Below are positions 1-10,108 of a DNA stretch of 64,000 nt, piece after piece (position 1 is the stretch's first letter; each line of letters begins with the position of its first letter). The notes under the pieces were generated by a model. It saw only the letters and a program-made list of their open reading frames with translations, was not told the origin of the DNA and made no database searches. Origin of the DNA: Byssothecium circinans (Eukaryota > Ascomycota > Dothideomycetes > Pleosporales > Massarinaceae); NCBI GenBank assembly GCA_010015675.1, contig ML976992.1, forward strand, positions 512,404 through 576,403, given 5' to 3'. Both the position numbers and the translations under genes were made by a program.

Positions 1-961
1 ATTTTTCTGTATAGTAATTTACTGTATTTTCGATGACTTTCGATGGCCAAAGCTCTAAAGCAGGGGGGCCGCCCGCTCATGCCTCCCCCTTGTATTATTA
101 ACATTTTGCCGTGAAACCTCTTCCCTTGCTGCACGAACGCTGTCCGTGGCTGTTGAAATCAAAATAGAAATGCCGAAGGAGGACGAGAGAAAGCAGGTCG
201 GCCGATGGCGGACAATGCACGCAAAGCCCTTGTCGCGTGCCGCTGCAGAAACTCTCAAGCCTCCAAGAACCCTCTCCGCCCTGCCGGTCCGCAGCATAAT
301 CCTGTTGCCTGCGTGTCTTGCGCTTGCGCTGCGACAGCTTTTCGCCACAACTGCTGAGCTGTCAATAATAATAAACTTATAACCTCGTGCCCAGATCAGC
401 GCGATCAACAGCGATCAACAGCGATCAACATGGTCGCGCAACATCACCCGTGCTCCCCAAACATGTCTAGTTCTGGATGCTCGGTAGATCTGATATGTTA
501 ACATCTGATGTTGAGACTGTCTCTTCAGAGCCCTTACTGTTGCAAAGCATGACGATCGCACGGCCATTTCGCAGAACACAGACCAATGACGTAGTGTCTG
601 CAGCTCCCTCAAATGCACGAGGCCTTGGACTTTGAATCTAATACTCGCGTATGTCCTTTGGTGGGCTGTGGTATCACCTAAATTAGGTGTACGTCGCGTA
701 AACCGTCTTGATATTGTGCTTATTCTGCCCGTCAACATCATAATGCAGCTATTAATTCATCTACCGCCTGCGAACCCCGGTATGCACAAGACCCGAACGT
801 GCCGCCGAGCCGTCGGTACCCTGCAAAACGTGAATACTACCGAATTATCGTTCTACAGCCGTCGTCAAAGGCGCGCCTATCTGGTATTAACCTACGGTGC
901 CATCATAGGAGGCCCAGGATATTCCTGCGGTGTTATCTATGAGCTGTCGCCGGAAACTCCG
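1..961. other. Intergenic region, no gene seen
   Basis: No ORF here resembles a known family or has convincing splice structure. The reading frames on both strands are low-complexity or overlap the downstream DBR1 gene. The only structured element is a 10-bp tandem repeat at 401-430. Confidence 0.6.
401..430. repeat. 10-bp tandem repeat, three perfect copies
   Basis: The unit gcgatcaaca occurs three times back to back without mismatch. The surrounding sequence (gcgcgatc, ggtcgcgc) extends the GATC/CGCG flavour. It looks like a small minisatellite or a cluster of protein-binding sites; nothing more can be said from sequence. Confidence 0.9.
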
Positions 962-2696
962 TCACCAGCGGCCGCGACCACGCACGCGTCCCACTGGAGC
1001 GTAGTTGGCGTTGAAGCCTGCTCGACCTCTGCCACGACCACGACTGTCGCCTCGCCCTCGGTTTCTGCCCCGGAATCCGCCTCGCCCTCCTCTATCGGAC
1101 CGCTCTGAATCTGGTCGAGGACCTTTCTGCATCATCTGTGCCCGCTCTTCATCTGACGCGTGGAAGACATTGGTAATCTGCAGCATGTCGCAGAATGCTT
1201 GCGTGTGTGGGTTTGAGTATTCTTGCGGTGTACCATTGACGTGTATACCGGTGGATGGGTCGTACAATGGCGCCGTTTGTACGAAGTCATGAGGTATATT
1301 CATTTTATCAGGTTTGACTAGATTCTCTTCTATCCACAACATCTCTTTCTCAATCAATGGCCTGTAGACGGCATCGCCTTTATCAGCAGGGACGTGCGTG
1401 CTTGGGTCACCAACTACCAGGTCGTTCGCGAAGACCCGCGTAATAGCTAGCCATTCGGGATCGTACTGTAGTCGAAGCGGCCTTTCGAAATCCTCGGGCT
1501 TGTGGGGTATTATCTCCAGGAGTTGGAGGAAATGTCTGTTAGGCAAGCATTTGTCGAGCGCAAGAAACTCAGTCGTCTTGTTGGTAATGTCTGGAGGAAA
1601 CGGCAGTGTAGGCTTCTTTTCAGCCATAAGGGGTGCAAATGATTCTGGCAAGAGAGCCCGAACATCTTGGGGTACTTCTGTCACATCACCGTTGACTTTG
1701 GTCCGATTGGCGGTCTTGGCAGCAGGATTCTCAGGTTCCGTGTCGTCGTCCATATCAAGATCGATCTCATCCTCGTTCTTTGGCGCGGGTGCCGGGGCTG
1801 CATCATCCATGTCCAGATCGATCTCGTCTTCGTTTACGGCAGGCGTAGCGGGAGCGTTGCTCTTGGGCTGAGCGGTGGAATCTGCTTGATTGATCTCATG
1901 CTCCCAAACTGCCGTGAACCTCGCATGCAAGTGAGCACTGAACCAATATGGGGGTCGTAGACGTTCCAGGACCTGAGTGGCTGCAATACTACCCAAAGTA
2001 CCTTCCTTCGCGTCCTGCTCGAAAAATGGCTTGAATCGGAACAGCTGTCGATGGTTGCCTTTCCACTCCATTCCGCGAGGCCAATCATGGCTCAGTCCGA
2101 TGTCGACTTGGCTCCGGAGCTGTAGAAGCTTGCGCGTGTCTAGCTCTCGTACATGATAGATGCTCCTCACATCGTCGTTGTTGTAAGGCAGGCGCTCGTA
2201 GTGCGGTTTCTTGAAGCTGTAGCCTTTCCATATGCCCGAGAGTCCGGCTATGCGAAGCGGCCCAAGTCGAATAACGTTCGCTGCGCCCATGTAGTAGATG
2301 TTTGGGGCCGCCCAACCTCCGAAGTATAGCTCCCACATATAATTGCTAGCCTCGTGGTTTCCTCCGATGAAGATGGTCAGGTATGGTGCGGTGCGCTGTC
2401 CGGAGTAGTATTCGTGGAAGTCGTGCATCGCGTAGTACTTTTCGGGCATGGCAACAGCTTTCAGGTCGAGGGCATTGCGGACAGCCTAGGTTGTAAGTAT
2501 CTCGAGGGTGTTGGATGCAATTGAGGTTGAGGCGTACCTGAAAGTCGCCTCCAATGATTAAGAGGTCGACGCCCGGCCATCCTTTGAGCTCGCACGACTT
2601 TTTGACGGATGCGTATATCTCATGTAACGTCCCGTGGCCACAGCCTTCAACAGCGATGCGCAAGTTGCCCTCAGTAGAGAGCTCTGGCGAGGTCAT
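962..2696 (-). CDS. DBR1: RNA lariat debranching enzyme DBR1
   Basis: DBR1 hydrolyses the 2'-5' branch of excised intron lariats in the nucleus. Two exons on the minus strand, 2696..2538 and 2485..962, are separated by a 52-nt GT..AG intron and give about 560 aa. The metallophosphoesterase signature is clear: GCGHG at residues 18-22, GGDFQ at 49-53, GNHEA at 95-99, then SHDWP and HLHARF. The stretch GGWAAPNIYYMG and the order of motifs match DBR1 throughout. After the catalytic domain there is an acidic linker holding a duplicated 11-residue motif (NEDEIDLDMDD), the DBR1 C-terminal domain, and an RG/RGG-rich tail likely to bind RNA. The start was chosen because it sits just before the first metal motif. 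The gene is divergent from the Rpr2-type gene at 2995. Identification is secure; the tail function is inference. Confidence 0.95.
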
Positions 2697-2994
2697 GCTA
2701 GTGGTCTTGCGCGCTGTGTGTTAGGGGACGTGTAGTTGGGCTGTGGCAATCGTGATGGAAGACCTAGTGGTCAAGAATTCAACTGAAAAAGTGACATGAC
2801 TGCAGAAGGTGCGCCGCGTTTCATGCTGAAGCTTGCAAGTAACTGTTGCATGGAAGTGAGCGACTGGCGATTAGCGTCGGCGGTCGGCGTTTGACAGCTC
2901 GAAGGCGGGAATGCAGAAACTACCTCGAATTTCTTCATTCTTCGTCCATCTGCCATCGTTGGAGGCGCCGACAACAGACACTCACGCTTCTACA

Positions 2995-3567
2995 ATGGAT
3001 ATGACTCCCGATGCCTTGGAGCCGAGGCTCAATTTCCTTAAGAAAGCGGCGCACGCTCTTGCTGTATCTTCACCCACCATCTCATCAGTTCTTGGATCGG
3101 CTCACAGAAGTCTTCTATCCGTCAACGATATGGATATTGGTGCACAGGCCAAAAGCTGGGATGCACTGGGCCACGAGATGTGTGGTAGCTGTGGCAGTGT
3201 AATATTGCCCGGATGGACAAGTAGTATAACCCGCCAGATGCGACGAAAGGGAAAAGAAGGTCAACCAAAGGATCTAAAGGAGCCCGAGAAACCAATCATT
3301 TACGTGTGTCTGAGATGCGACCGCAAGACTCCTCGTACTCTGCAGGTTAGGCCTGCGAAACATATGGTAACAAAGACGACAGCAAAAGTTATCGAGCCAT
3401 GGGGCACGAAACCGCCGATAGAACAAGACAGCAAAGTTACCAAATCGGCAAGCGCTACCAGCAAGCAGAGGAAGAAAGCTCGTAAAGGCGGACTCCAAGC
3501 GATGCTCGAAAAGAGCAAATCCATAAGTTCATCCGGGGGACTTGAACTTATGGATTTCATGTCCTAA
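2995..3567 (+). CDS. RNase P/MRP subunit of the Rpr2/Snm1/Rpp21 type
   Basis: A single exon encodes 190 aa. The protein has an N-terminal helical part and a zinc ribbon built from C63-x2-C66 (CGSC) and C105-x2-C108 (CLRC), with GW after the first pair. It ends in a long basic Lys/Arg/Ser-rich tail. This arrangement is typical of the Rpr2/Rpp21/Snm1 family, protein subunits of the tRNA-processing RNase P and the rRNA-processing RNase MRP. The sequence does not decide between the two enzymes. An in-frame ATG lies 28 codons upstream (2911), but its extra residues are low complexity and reach towards the divergent DBR1 gene, so the ATG at 2995, followed by a normal family start, is preferred. Confidence 0.75.
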   Translation: MDMTPDALEPRLNFLKKAAHALAVSSPTISSVLGSAHRSLLSVNDMDIGAQAKSWDALGHEMCGSCGSVILPGWTSSITRQMRRKGKEGQPKDLKEPEKPIIYVCLRCDRKTPRTLQVRPAKHMVTKTTAKVIEPWGTKPPIEQDSKVTKSASATSKQRKKARKGGLQAMLEKSKSISSSGGLELMDFMS

Positions 3568-3771
3568 GAGACGCACACATGTGTAGGGCTGAAGTGGCAG
3601 GGGTGCCGGCGCAGGGAACGCGCCAGAGGCCGCTAGAAGACCCCGCGCGGGGCTCGTTTTTTCAAAATTTACGCCTATTTCGTCACCAGCAGTGACTCGA
3701 GATTCAACACCACAACAACAACACGAGATACACCCCGATACCACACCCTCGATCGCATAGGAGCACTCAAA

Positions 3772-5347
3772 ATGGCACAACCGAGCATTGCAAAAGACCT
3801 GTTTGAGGACATGGGCCGTAAAGTGGCCGAGGCGAGCGCACAGGACGAGGAAGCGGATGGCAGCAAGATTGTCGACGTAATTGAGAGTATGTGTATGAAT
3901 TGCCACGAGGACGTGAGTCTGCAGATCTTGCGGGTACACACGTAGCACAACTAATTCCTGAAGGGTACCACGCGACTGCTCCTGACGAGGATCCCGTACT
4001 TCCGCGAGATTGTCATAATGTCCTTCGAATGCCCGCACTGCCATTTCAAGAACGCCGAGGTGCAACCCGCCGGAGAGATTCAACAACGCGGTGCGAAAAT
4101 TACCTTCAGGGTTGATGGTGCGGCGGACCTGAGTCGGCAGATCGTGAAGAGTGACACCGCCGTATTCCGTGTCGAGGATATCGACCTGGAGATACCACCA
4201 GGCCGTGGGCAACTGTCGAATGTGGAAGGCATCCTGTCAATGGTTGCACAGGACCTGGAGCAGAAGCAGGACGAGAGAAGGGAAGTTATGCCTGAGATCT
4301 ACGAGAAAATACAGGGCGTGATTGAGACGATCAAAGAGATGGCGAGGGGTGGAAAGGTGCCTTTCAAGATCACGGTAGACGATCCGGCCGGCAATTCTTC
4401 GATCGAGCCTGCCACAAACGATCTTGCGGCGAAATACTTCCGACACGAATATCCTAGAAGCGCAGAACAGAATGCAGCATTAGGCCTAGGAGACACTACG
4501 GGAGAGGCGCCTCCCACCGAGATACGGCCGGAGTACCACGCCAACCAAATGTACCCACAGATGCCAGCGCAGTCGATGGTAAACAACGTCGATGAAGACA
4601 TTGTTGAGAATGAGGTCTACTCATTCCCAGCAAGCTGCCCAGGATGCACGAAGCCCTGCACAACAAACATGAAGATGGTCAACATCCCTCACTTCAAGCA
4701 GGTAGTGCTAATGAGCACTGTCTGCCACCTCTGCGGCTGTAGGTCGGAACCACGTCAACGGTGAACTATTTACTAATTCATTCACAGACCGAAGTAATGA
4801 AGTCAAGACTGGAGGTGAGGTTCCTGAAAAGGGCCGACGCATCACTATATCTGTAGAGAAGAAGGAGGACCTATCCCGAGACATTCTCAAGTCGGAGTCG
4901 TGTGCCTTGGAAAGCCCCGAACTCCATCTTAGCGTTGAGCCCGGTACTCTCGGAGGTCGCTTCACTACTATCGAAGGACTCCTTACTCAGGTCCGCGATG
5001 ACCTCCGCTCCTCGATATTCGACAGTAGTGATAGCGGTGACTCGATGGAAACATCGGCGAAGGAGAAGTGGGAAGCTTTCTTTGCTCAGCTCTCTACAGC
5101 TATCAATGGCGAGATCAAGTTCACTATTGTACTCTCCGACCCCCTTGCCAGCAGCTATGTGCAGAGTTTCAAGGCACCCGAGCCGGATGAGCAGATGAAG
5201 GTGGAGGACTATGAGCGGACAGCACAGGAAGAAGAGGATCTGGGCCTCACAGATATGAAGACTGAGGGATACGAAAAGGAGCATGCGGCGACAAGTGGTG
5301 CGACTGCAGAGGCCACGACGAATGGAGCGACGAGTAATGGTGTTTGA
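3772..5347 (+). CDS. ZPR1: Zinc finger protein ZPR1
   Basis: ZPR1 is an essential eukaryotic protein that binds eEF1A, helping its biogenesis, and shuttles to the nucleus. Three exons, 3772..3912, 3964..4738 and 4788..5347, give 491 aa; the introns are 51 and 49 nt. The first C4 finger is C41-x2-C44 ... C70-x2-C73, with the hallmark TRLLLTRIPYFRE between the pairs, and is followed by its ZPR1 homology region. The second finger has CPGC and CHLCGYRSNEVK, the latter restored only by removing the second intron. The tandem C4-homology layout and length match the family. The C-terminus is an acidic, Thr/Ala-rich tail. The ATG at 3772 starts about 40 codons before the first finger, as in orthologues. 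Confidence 0.95.
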
Positions 5348-5682
5348 GGTGTAGTAGTCCCGCCTTTCTCTTTGCATTTGGGATGCATTCTATAGATACC
5401 ATGGCCTCTTAGCCCTAATCCAGCATTTTGATCATATCTTTTCCATGTTCCATTGTCATCCTGGCTGGCGTTGCGAACTATACATCCAGCATCCTTCACC
5501 GCCGGACGATAGATACAGCCCGTGCTGGTCCTGTGCAGGTGCTTTGCGAATCTCATCCGGAGTATCGACGCGCATCTTTCCAAAGCCCTCACCCATGAAA
5601 AACTTATGAGTAATGGAGGCTTAACCTCGGAGAGAATTGACGACCCCATTCCAACATGTTTGCTGTTCCCTGCCCAACAGGT
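5348..5682. other. Convergent 3' region between ZPR1 and the cyclophilin gene
   Basis: The two flanking genes converge here. It should hold both 3' UTRs. No gene, repeat or RNA is recognisable. Confidence 0.6.
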
Positions 5683-6242
5683 TCATCCAGCCAGAGGGTT
5701 GGCATGAATAGTGACGCTCTTGATTACCACCTTCTGTTTTGGCCTCGACTTCTTGTCCACCTCCATATCCTCCAACTTGTCCAAAACTTCATCCCCCTCC
5801 AACAACTTGCCAAACACGGTATTCTTCCCATCCAGATGCGGGGCGGGCGCAAACGTAATGAAGAACTGGCTCCCATTCGAATTCGCGCCCTTGTTCGCCA
5901 TGCTCACGATTCCGCGCGCATTGTGCCGTAGCGCGGGACGTATCTCGTCTTCGAACAGCTGGTTTGGTGTGTCGTAGATTGAGGTTGAGGTTTTGGATTT
6001 TGGGTCGGAGGCGGGACTGCCGGTTTGGACGATGAAGTTTGGGATCAGGCGATGGAAGGGCGAGTCGGTGTAGAAGGAGGATGCACAGAGGGCGAGGAAG
6101 TTTTCGGCGGTCTTGGGGACGGATTCACAGAAGATTTCGAGCTTAAGGTCACCGAGGGTGGTGTGAAGCTGGAAGGCGTTAGTTTTGGTGTTGTTACTAT
6201 TACGACGCAGAGAGGAGAGAGACGACGCACTGTGACAGACAT
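5683..6242 (-). CDS. Peptidyl-prolyl cis-trans isomerase, PPIL3/Cyp10 type
   Basis: This is a small single-domain cyclophilin of 165 aa that isomerises Xaa-Pro bonds; PPIL3-type members are found in spliceosomes. The coding sequence is a 12-nt first exon (6242..6231, MSVT), a 62-nt intron and the main exon 6168..5683. Joined, the start reads MSVTLHTTLGDLKLEIF, the usual N-terminus of this subfamily. The core contains the PKTAENFLALC stretch, FHR, QTG and SNGSQFFIT, and AP.LDGKNTVFGK, so catalytic Arg, Phe and Gln residues are present. One short insertion after QTGSPASDP makes a slightly longer loop than in animal PPIL3. A longer unspliced reading frame starting at 6369 is judged an artefact because the spliced start fits far better. 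Confidence 0.93.
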
Positions 6243-6933
6243 GGCTGGCCAGGTCGTCGCGCATCCTCGGCGCAATACGTGTAGTGGTGTTTTTATATGT
6301 GCGTGGGCCGTAGGGTGTGCTGTGTAGGAAAGCTAAGGTAGTGGGATCGGAGCTAGCGCTCGGATTCATTCATCCATTCGCGACCCCAACTCCAGGCCAA
6401 CCCGTCCAGCAACCACCTCTCCTCGTACTAGTCTCCAGCCTTACACCGCGTGCCTTCGCCAGGCCCCTCGCTGACCTCGCCCGTCCTCGCTGTCATCATC
6501 GTCGCCGTCAACTGTCGCAGGCAATTATCCTCATATTAGCAGCCGTCCCATATTCATTACAAGCACTCGATTCCTCGGACCTATCACGACTCGCAGCGGA
6601 GCTTCGCCCCGGTCCTACACTGAACATCGCTCCATCCGCACACCGCAAGGCAGGCTCCGGGCCGTTACCATCGCTGCTTTGCCTGCACACTGTACATTGC
6701 TGTGCGACTCCAACGCGCCGCCTGTGCCCCGCCCGTTCACTATCGTCGTCCAGGTGCCTCCCACCCCGCAACCGGCATCCAGCCTCGCAGCACGTCACCA
6801 CCCGCATCGCACCTCCACCCCAGCTCCCAGCACCCCTCGAGTGCGAGCATCCCGGCGTCTGCGAGCAAAGGACGCCGTCTCCTCCCATGGGCGCTCGCTG
6901 CCGTCTCAGGCCAGCCCGACACCGTGAGAAGCC
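6243..6933. other. Divergent promoter region, pyrimidine-rich
   Basis: This 690-bp region separates the cyclophilin (minus) and arrestin-like (plus) genes. The plus strand is strongly C/T-rich, and C/A-rich from about 6680 to 6930, which produces long but featureless open frames on both strands. I see no conserved protein in it. Confidence 0.5.
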
Positions 6934-8287
6934 ATGTCGGCCTTTGTGCGCGTCTCCGGACCGCCCAACAGTAACTTTCTAGTCGGCTACCCAGGCATAT
7001 CGGCGACGCTGGTACGTGAATTCCACCAAGAGGGGGTTTCCAGCGCGTTAGGCATGGAACATCACAGACCTCTCTCCGTAAAGAGAGCAAACAGTGCTGA
7101 CCAAGATGCAGCCGCGGATAGAGGGCAAGGTCGAAATACGGCCGCTCGTGGGAGTATCCGCGCCCGTCAACATATCTCTCGTCACGATAGCGCTGCAGCG
7201 GCGCGAAACCATACACCCCTCCGCCGACTCGGTCACCAAAAAGCACCTGGCAGCGCCGCGCAAGGAGATAACGGACATTGTGGGCAAAGAGATGCTACTG
7301 TATCGGTGTCCGCACGGGCGGGAATATGAGAGCGTGCTAGCCATGGACTTACCTTTCGTAATATTCATACCATACGGCCGCGGCGGGGAAGAGGTGGCAC
7401 GGAGAGTGCCTCCCGCAAGCTTACAGCTGCCGAGTCGCACTGCTGAAACCTTCTACGAGCTGGTCGTATCCGTGCAACAGGGGTCCTCGGAGCAGAAGAA
7501 GTACCCATTTCCGGTTCCGATCCAGCGATATGACACGTTGTCCACGTTCGGCATGTATAACAGACCTGAGAGCGCGGAGCGGGTCACCGACCATCTAGTC
7601 ACACTGGGCATCAGCCTGCCCAGATGGAGTTATGGACCACTGGATCCAGTGTCGGTGTACATCAAGCTCAGCCCAAATCCGGATTGGCTTAAGAAGGCGA
7701 CAAAAGTGACCATACAAAAGATCACCGTGGGCATAGATGAGGAGATCATCTTCAATCATGAGGGCGACGAACCGACGAGGAAGGTCAAGACGCTGGCAAA
7801 GAGGCAACAAGTAGTTGGAGTGAAGATGCCAGAAGCGGGTTATTTTACGAATTTAGGCTTGGTGTTTCCCGCGAAAGATGTGCGAGATTCTGAAGGCATA
7901 ATACCGCGGAGCAAGAAGGAATTCCCCATGTACGCAGTCAATGGCTTCACGACTACCGGCACGCTCTACAAGATTGAGTACTATCTCACCGTAAAGGTCA
8001 GTAACATACAAAACTCCTTGTAGCTTACGCTAACATCAGGCTAGGCTCAAATGTCGTCAGCGCGAGACATCCTCCTCCGCCAGCCCATCGTCGTATGTCC
8101 CTTTGACCATGCTGGCTGCAAAGAAGAGATGGAGGCTATCGAGCAAGCTGCAAAAGATGCCGCACACGTTGCTCCCGACAACCCCATGTTACCAGCTGCC
8201 ACCATCATCCGTGCCACCGACCCCAATGGGCTTCGCGCTCTGGGCATGGCTATTGTGGGCAACGTGCGGAAACCACTGATTGAGTGA
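6934..8287 (+). CDS. Arrestin-like protein
   Basis: Three exons, 6934..7011, 7112..7996 and 8045..8287, code for about 401 aa. The introns (100 and 48 nt) have GT..AG ends, and the last ends in ctag just before an in-frame GCTCAAATG. The spliced N-terminus reads NFLVGYPGISATLPRIEG followed by KVEIRPL, the beta-strand pattern of an arrestin N-domain. The middle has LPFVIFIPYGRG and LQLPSRTAETFYELVV, typical of fungal alpha-arrestin-like adaptors. No PY motif for HECT-ligase binding is obvious, so it may not be a Rsp5 adaptor. The C-terminus is short and helical. Fungal arrestins generally couple membrane proteins to ubiquitylation and endocytosis; that role is extrapolation here. Confidence 0.7.
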
Positions 8288-9281
8288 AGAGGATGATTCT
8301 GGGCCACACTTGGATCTATCGATGGAATTATATGCTGCAATCTGACAGCAGACTTCGCACCAAAAAGCGGACATGCGCATCCCAATCTGGAGCGCCATGG
8401 CTACGACTTGGCTTGTTGGACAACGCGTATCCACTATACAGCGTCAACCGGCCAGAGGACACCATCATTATCAGGCGTTTAGGGGTCGGCGATCGCTTGG
8501 CTATGGCACACAAGGCGCGCTCATACGATACCATTGGGTTGGGATCATACAGCGTCGGAGCTTTGGAGCCATCAACCCATTTACCTTTTTTTAGATTATC
8601 GCTTTCGCGTCCCAGTGGAACGACCTGCTGCATTGCCTGGAGTTCTTCTCACTCAGGGATGGTACGGATGGACGGCTTTTTGAAGATTTTTTGTTCCTAT
8701 TCTTTTCTTGGATTCTGTTGGAGTCGGGCGGGACTCGGATTGATGTGATTCGTTTTGGAGTAGGATCCGGAGGGCGGGCTCCCAGTGGTTTTTAATAGGG
8801 AAGTCTGCATATAAGGGGCCGTGCGGGGAGTTGTGCATATGCGGATGTGGCGGACATGCAGGAGAGGATGGATGCCGTGGGGAGGTATCTGGGTAGAGAG
8901 GTCTATCTGGGGGAGTTCTACATATAGGATTGGGATGGACGTGGAGCGAAAAGAGCGTATACCAATGTGAACGTACCATTCTTGTCATTCAGGCACGTCC
9001 CTCTTGTGCGTTAGAAGACACATGTTGATGGAAAGCGGTATTCCAATACTACAAGTAGGAAATAGTCAGCGCTCCTTTCGGGATGCCCTCTCTCTCAATC
9101 TTCGCGCAGGAGTCTGAATACTCCTACCATGTTCCCCATCTCACCACACTCGTACCTCTGCTCAATGCCGCCGCAGACTCTCAACCTTAGCTCCAAGTCG
9201 ATGCCCACCGATCACTCCACTTGGTCGTACCATTTCTGAACAAGTCTTTCGCGACCACTAGGAAAACCCTCCTCACCACAA
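8288..9281. other. Intergenic region, no gene seen
   Basis: About 1 kb lies between the arrestin-like gene and the small orphan gene that ends at 9282. Open frames here lack family resemblance and good codon pattern. It likely holds the two 3' UTRs. A C-rich run at about 9310-9360 belongs to the orphan gene. Confidence 0.5.
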
Positions 9282-9583
9282 TCACCCACCCATAACAGCA
9301 TCCACCTTCCCTTCCCCCCCGTCCCCGTCCCCCTCCCCCTCCCTACTCCCCTCTTCCCCCCTCGGAGACGCCAAACTCATATCCCGCAGCGCAATCTTCG
9401 CGGCCTGCTCATCGGTCATGTACTTGATGCCGAGGTACTGCGGGCTCGTGGGACCGAAAGTCGCCAGGGCGTTTCGGAGCGAAGATTGCAGCTATTTACT
9501 GTATTAGGATAACGAGATGAAGTTAGGTGGGTGGAGGGGGGGTGACTTACGGAGAGGAGGAGATCGTCGTCGGGGTTGGACAT
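9282..9583 (-). CDS. Small conserved-looking hypothetical protein, 80 aa
   Basis: A two-exon small gene was reconstructed from splice signals. Exon 1 is 9583..9551 (MSNPDDDLLLS) and exon 2 is 9491..9282, separated by a 59-nt GT..AG intron. The product starts acidic, then reads LQSSLRNALATFGPTSPQYL and GIKYMTDEQAAKIALRDMSL, which should form two short helices. It ends in a Gly/Glu/Asp-rich low-complexity tail and a stop. The clean frame across the junction and the compositional order argue for a real gene, but I do not recognise the family and there is no functional context. Such small acidic proteins are often missed by gene finders. Confidence 0.55.
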
Positions 9584-10002
9584 TTAGGTGGAGGTTTGTG
9601 CACGTCTTGCCTGGATGGGTGAAGTTTGCGATTAGAGGTTGTGCGATATACTTGTGGAGGCGCTTGGTGTATGTGCTGCAGTCTTGTTGGGTTGTTTTTG
9701 TTGGTGTGGAAGAGTGAGTGAGGTAAGTGGAAAGGCGCTCGTGAATAAATGCACGCCTATTCAGAATCACCACGACCAACAACACCCTGACGCCGATATC
9801 TCTAAACGAACAAAAAGATAAATGAGTAACTGGCACTTCTGCTCGATAACAAATCTATGTTGTAGAACAATTTACGTATTCGTTTCGCTCGTATTAATTC
9901 AGTGTTGTTCCCCACCACCATCCACCAACCCCACCTCACCCACACACCCCCAAAAAGTCTGTCCATGAATCACACAAGAGCAAAAATATAATCAATAGCG
10001 CC
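9584..10002. other. Intergenic region between the small orphan gene and tRNA-Leu
   Basis: This contains the promoter of the small minus-strand gene and the 3' flank of the tRNA. On the minus strand a short T-run (plus-strand aaaaa at about 9982-9986) follows the tRNA and can serve as an RNA polymerase III terminator. Nothing else is supported. Confidence 0.5.
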
Positions 10003-10108
10003 TGACAAGAGTGGGATTCGAACCCACGCCCGTGAAGACTGCGGTTTTAGCTCTACTCGAGAGAACAAAGCCTAAACACAGCGCCTTAGACCACTCGGCC
10101 ATCTTGCC
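10003..10108 (-). tRNA. tRNA-Leu(UAG) with a 26-nt intron
   Basis: The RNA folds as a tRNA with acceptor stem GGCAAGA pairing with TCTTGTC (one G-U) and discriminator A. The D-arm and A box read TGGCCGAGTGG and the T-arm GTGGG-TTCGAAT-CCCAC. The anticodon stem CTGTG/CGCAG closes a loop with anticodon TAG at 10074-10072. A 26-nt intron at 10045-10070 sits one base 3' of the anticodon. It carries CTAAA, which can pair with the anticodon loop TTTAG, as in other eukaryotic intron-containing pre-tRNAs. The long variable arm (TCTTCACGGGCG region) is the class II type expected for leucine. It decodes CUA, perhaps other CUN by wobble. Confidence 0.93.

Noticed and set aside
632..1108. 158-codon plus-strand frame overlapping the DBR1 3' end
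   Set aside because: Most of it is antisense to or past the end of DBR1, with low-complexity Ser/Ala/Thr content and no splice or family support.
1398..1871. Long plus-strand frame inside DBR1
   Set aside because: It mirrors the repetitive acidic coding of DBR1 in antisense and has no independent support.
6317..6982. 221-codon Pro/Arg/Ser-rich plus-strand frame
   Set aside because: It covers a pyrimidine-rich promoter and overlaps exon 1 of the arrestin-like gene in another frame.
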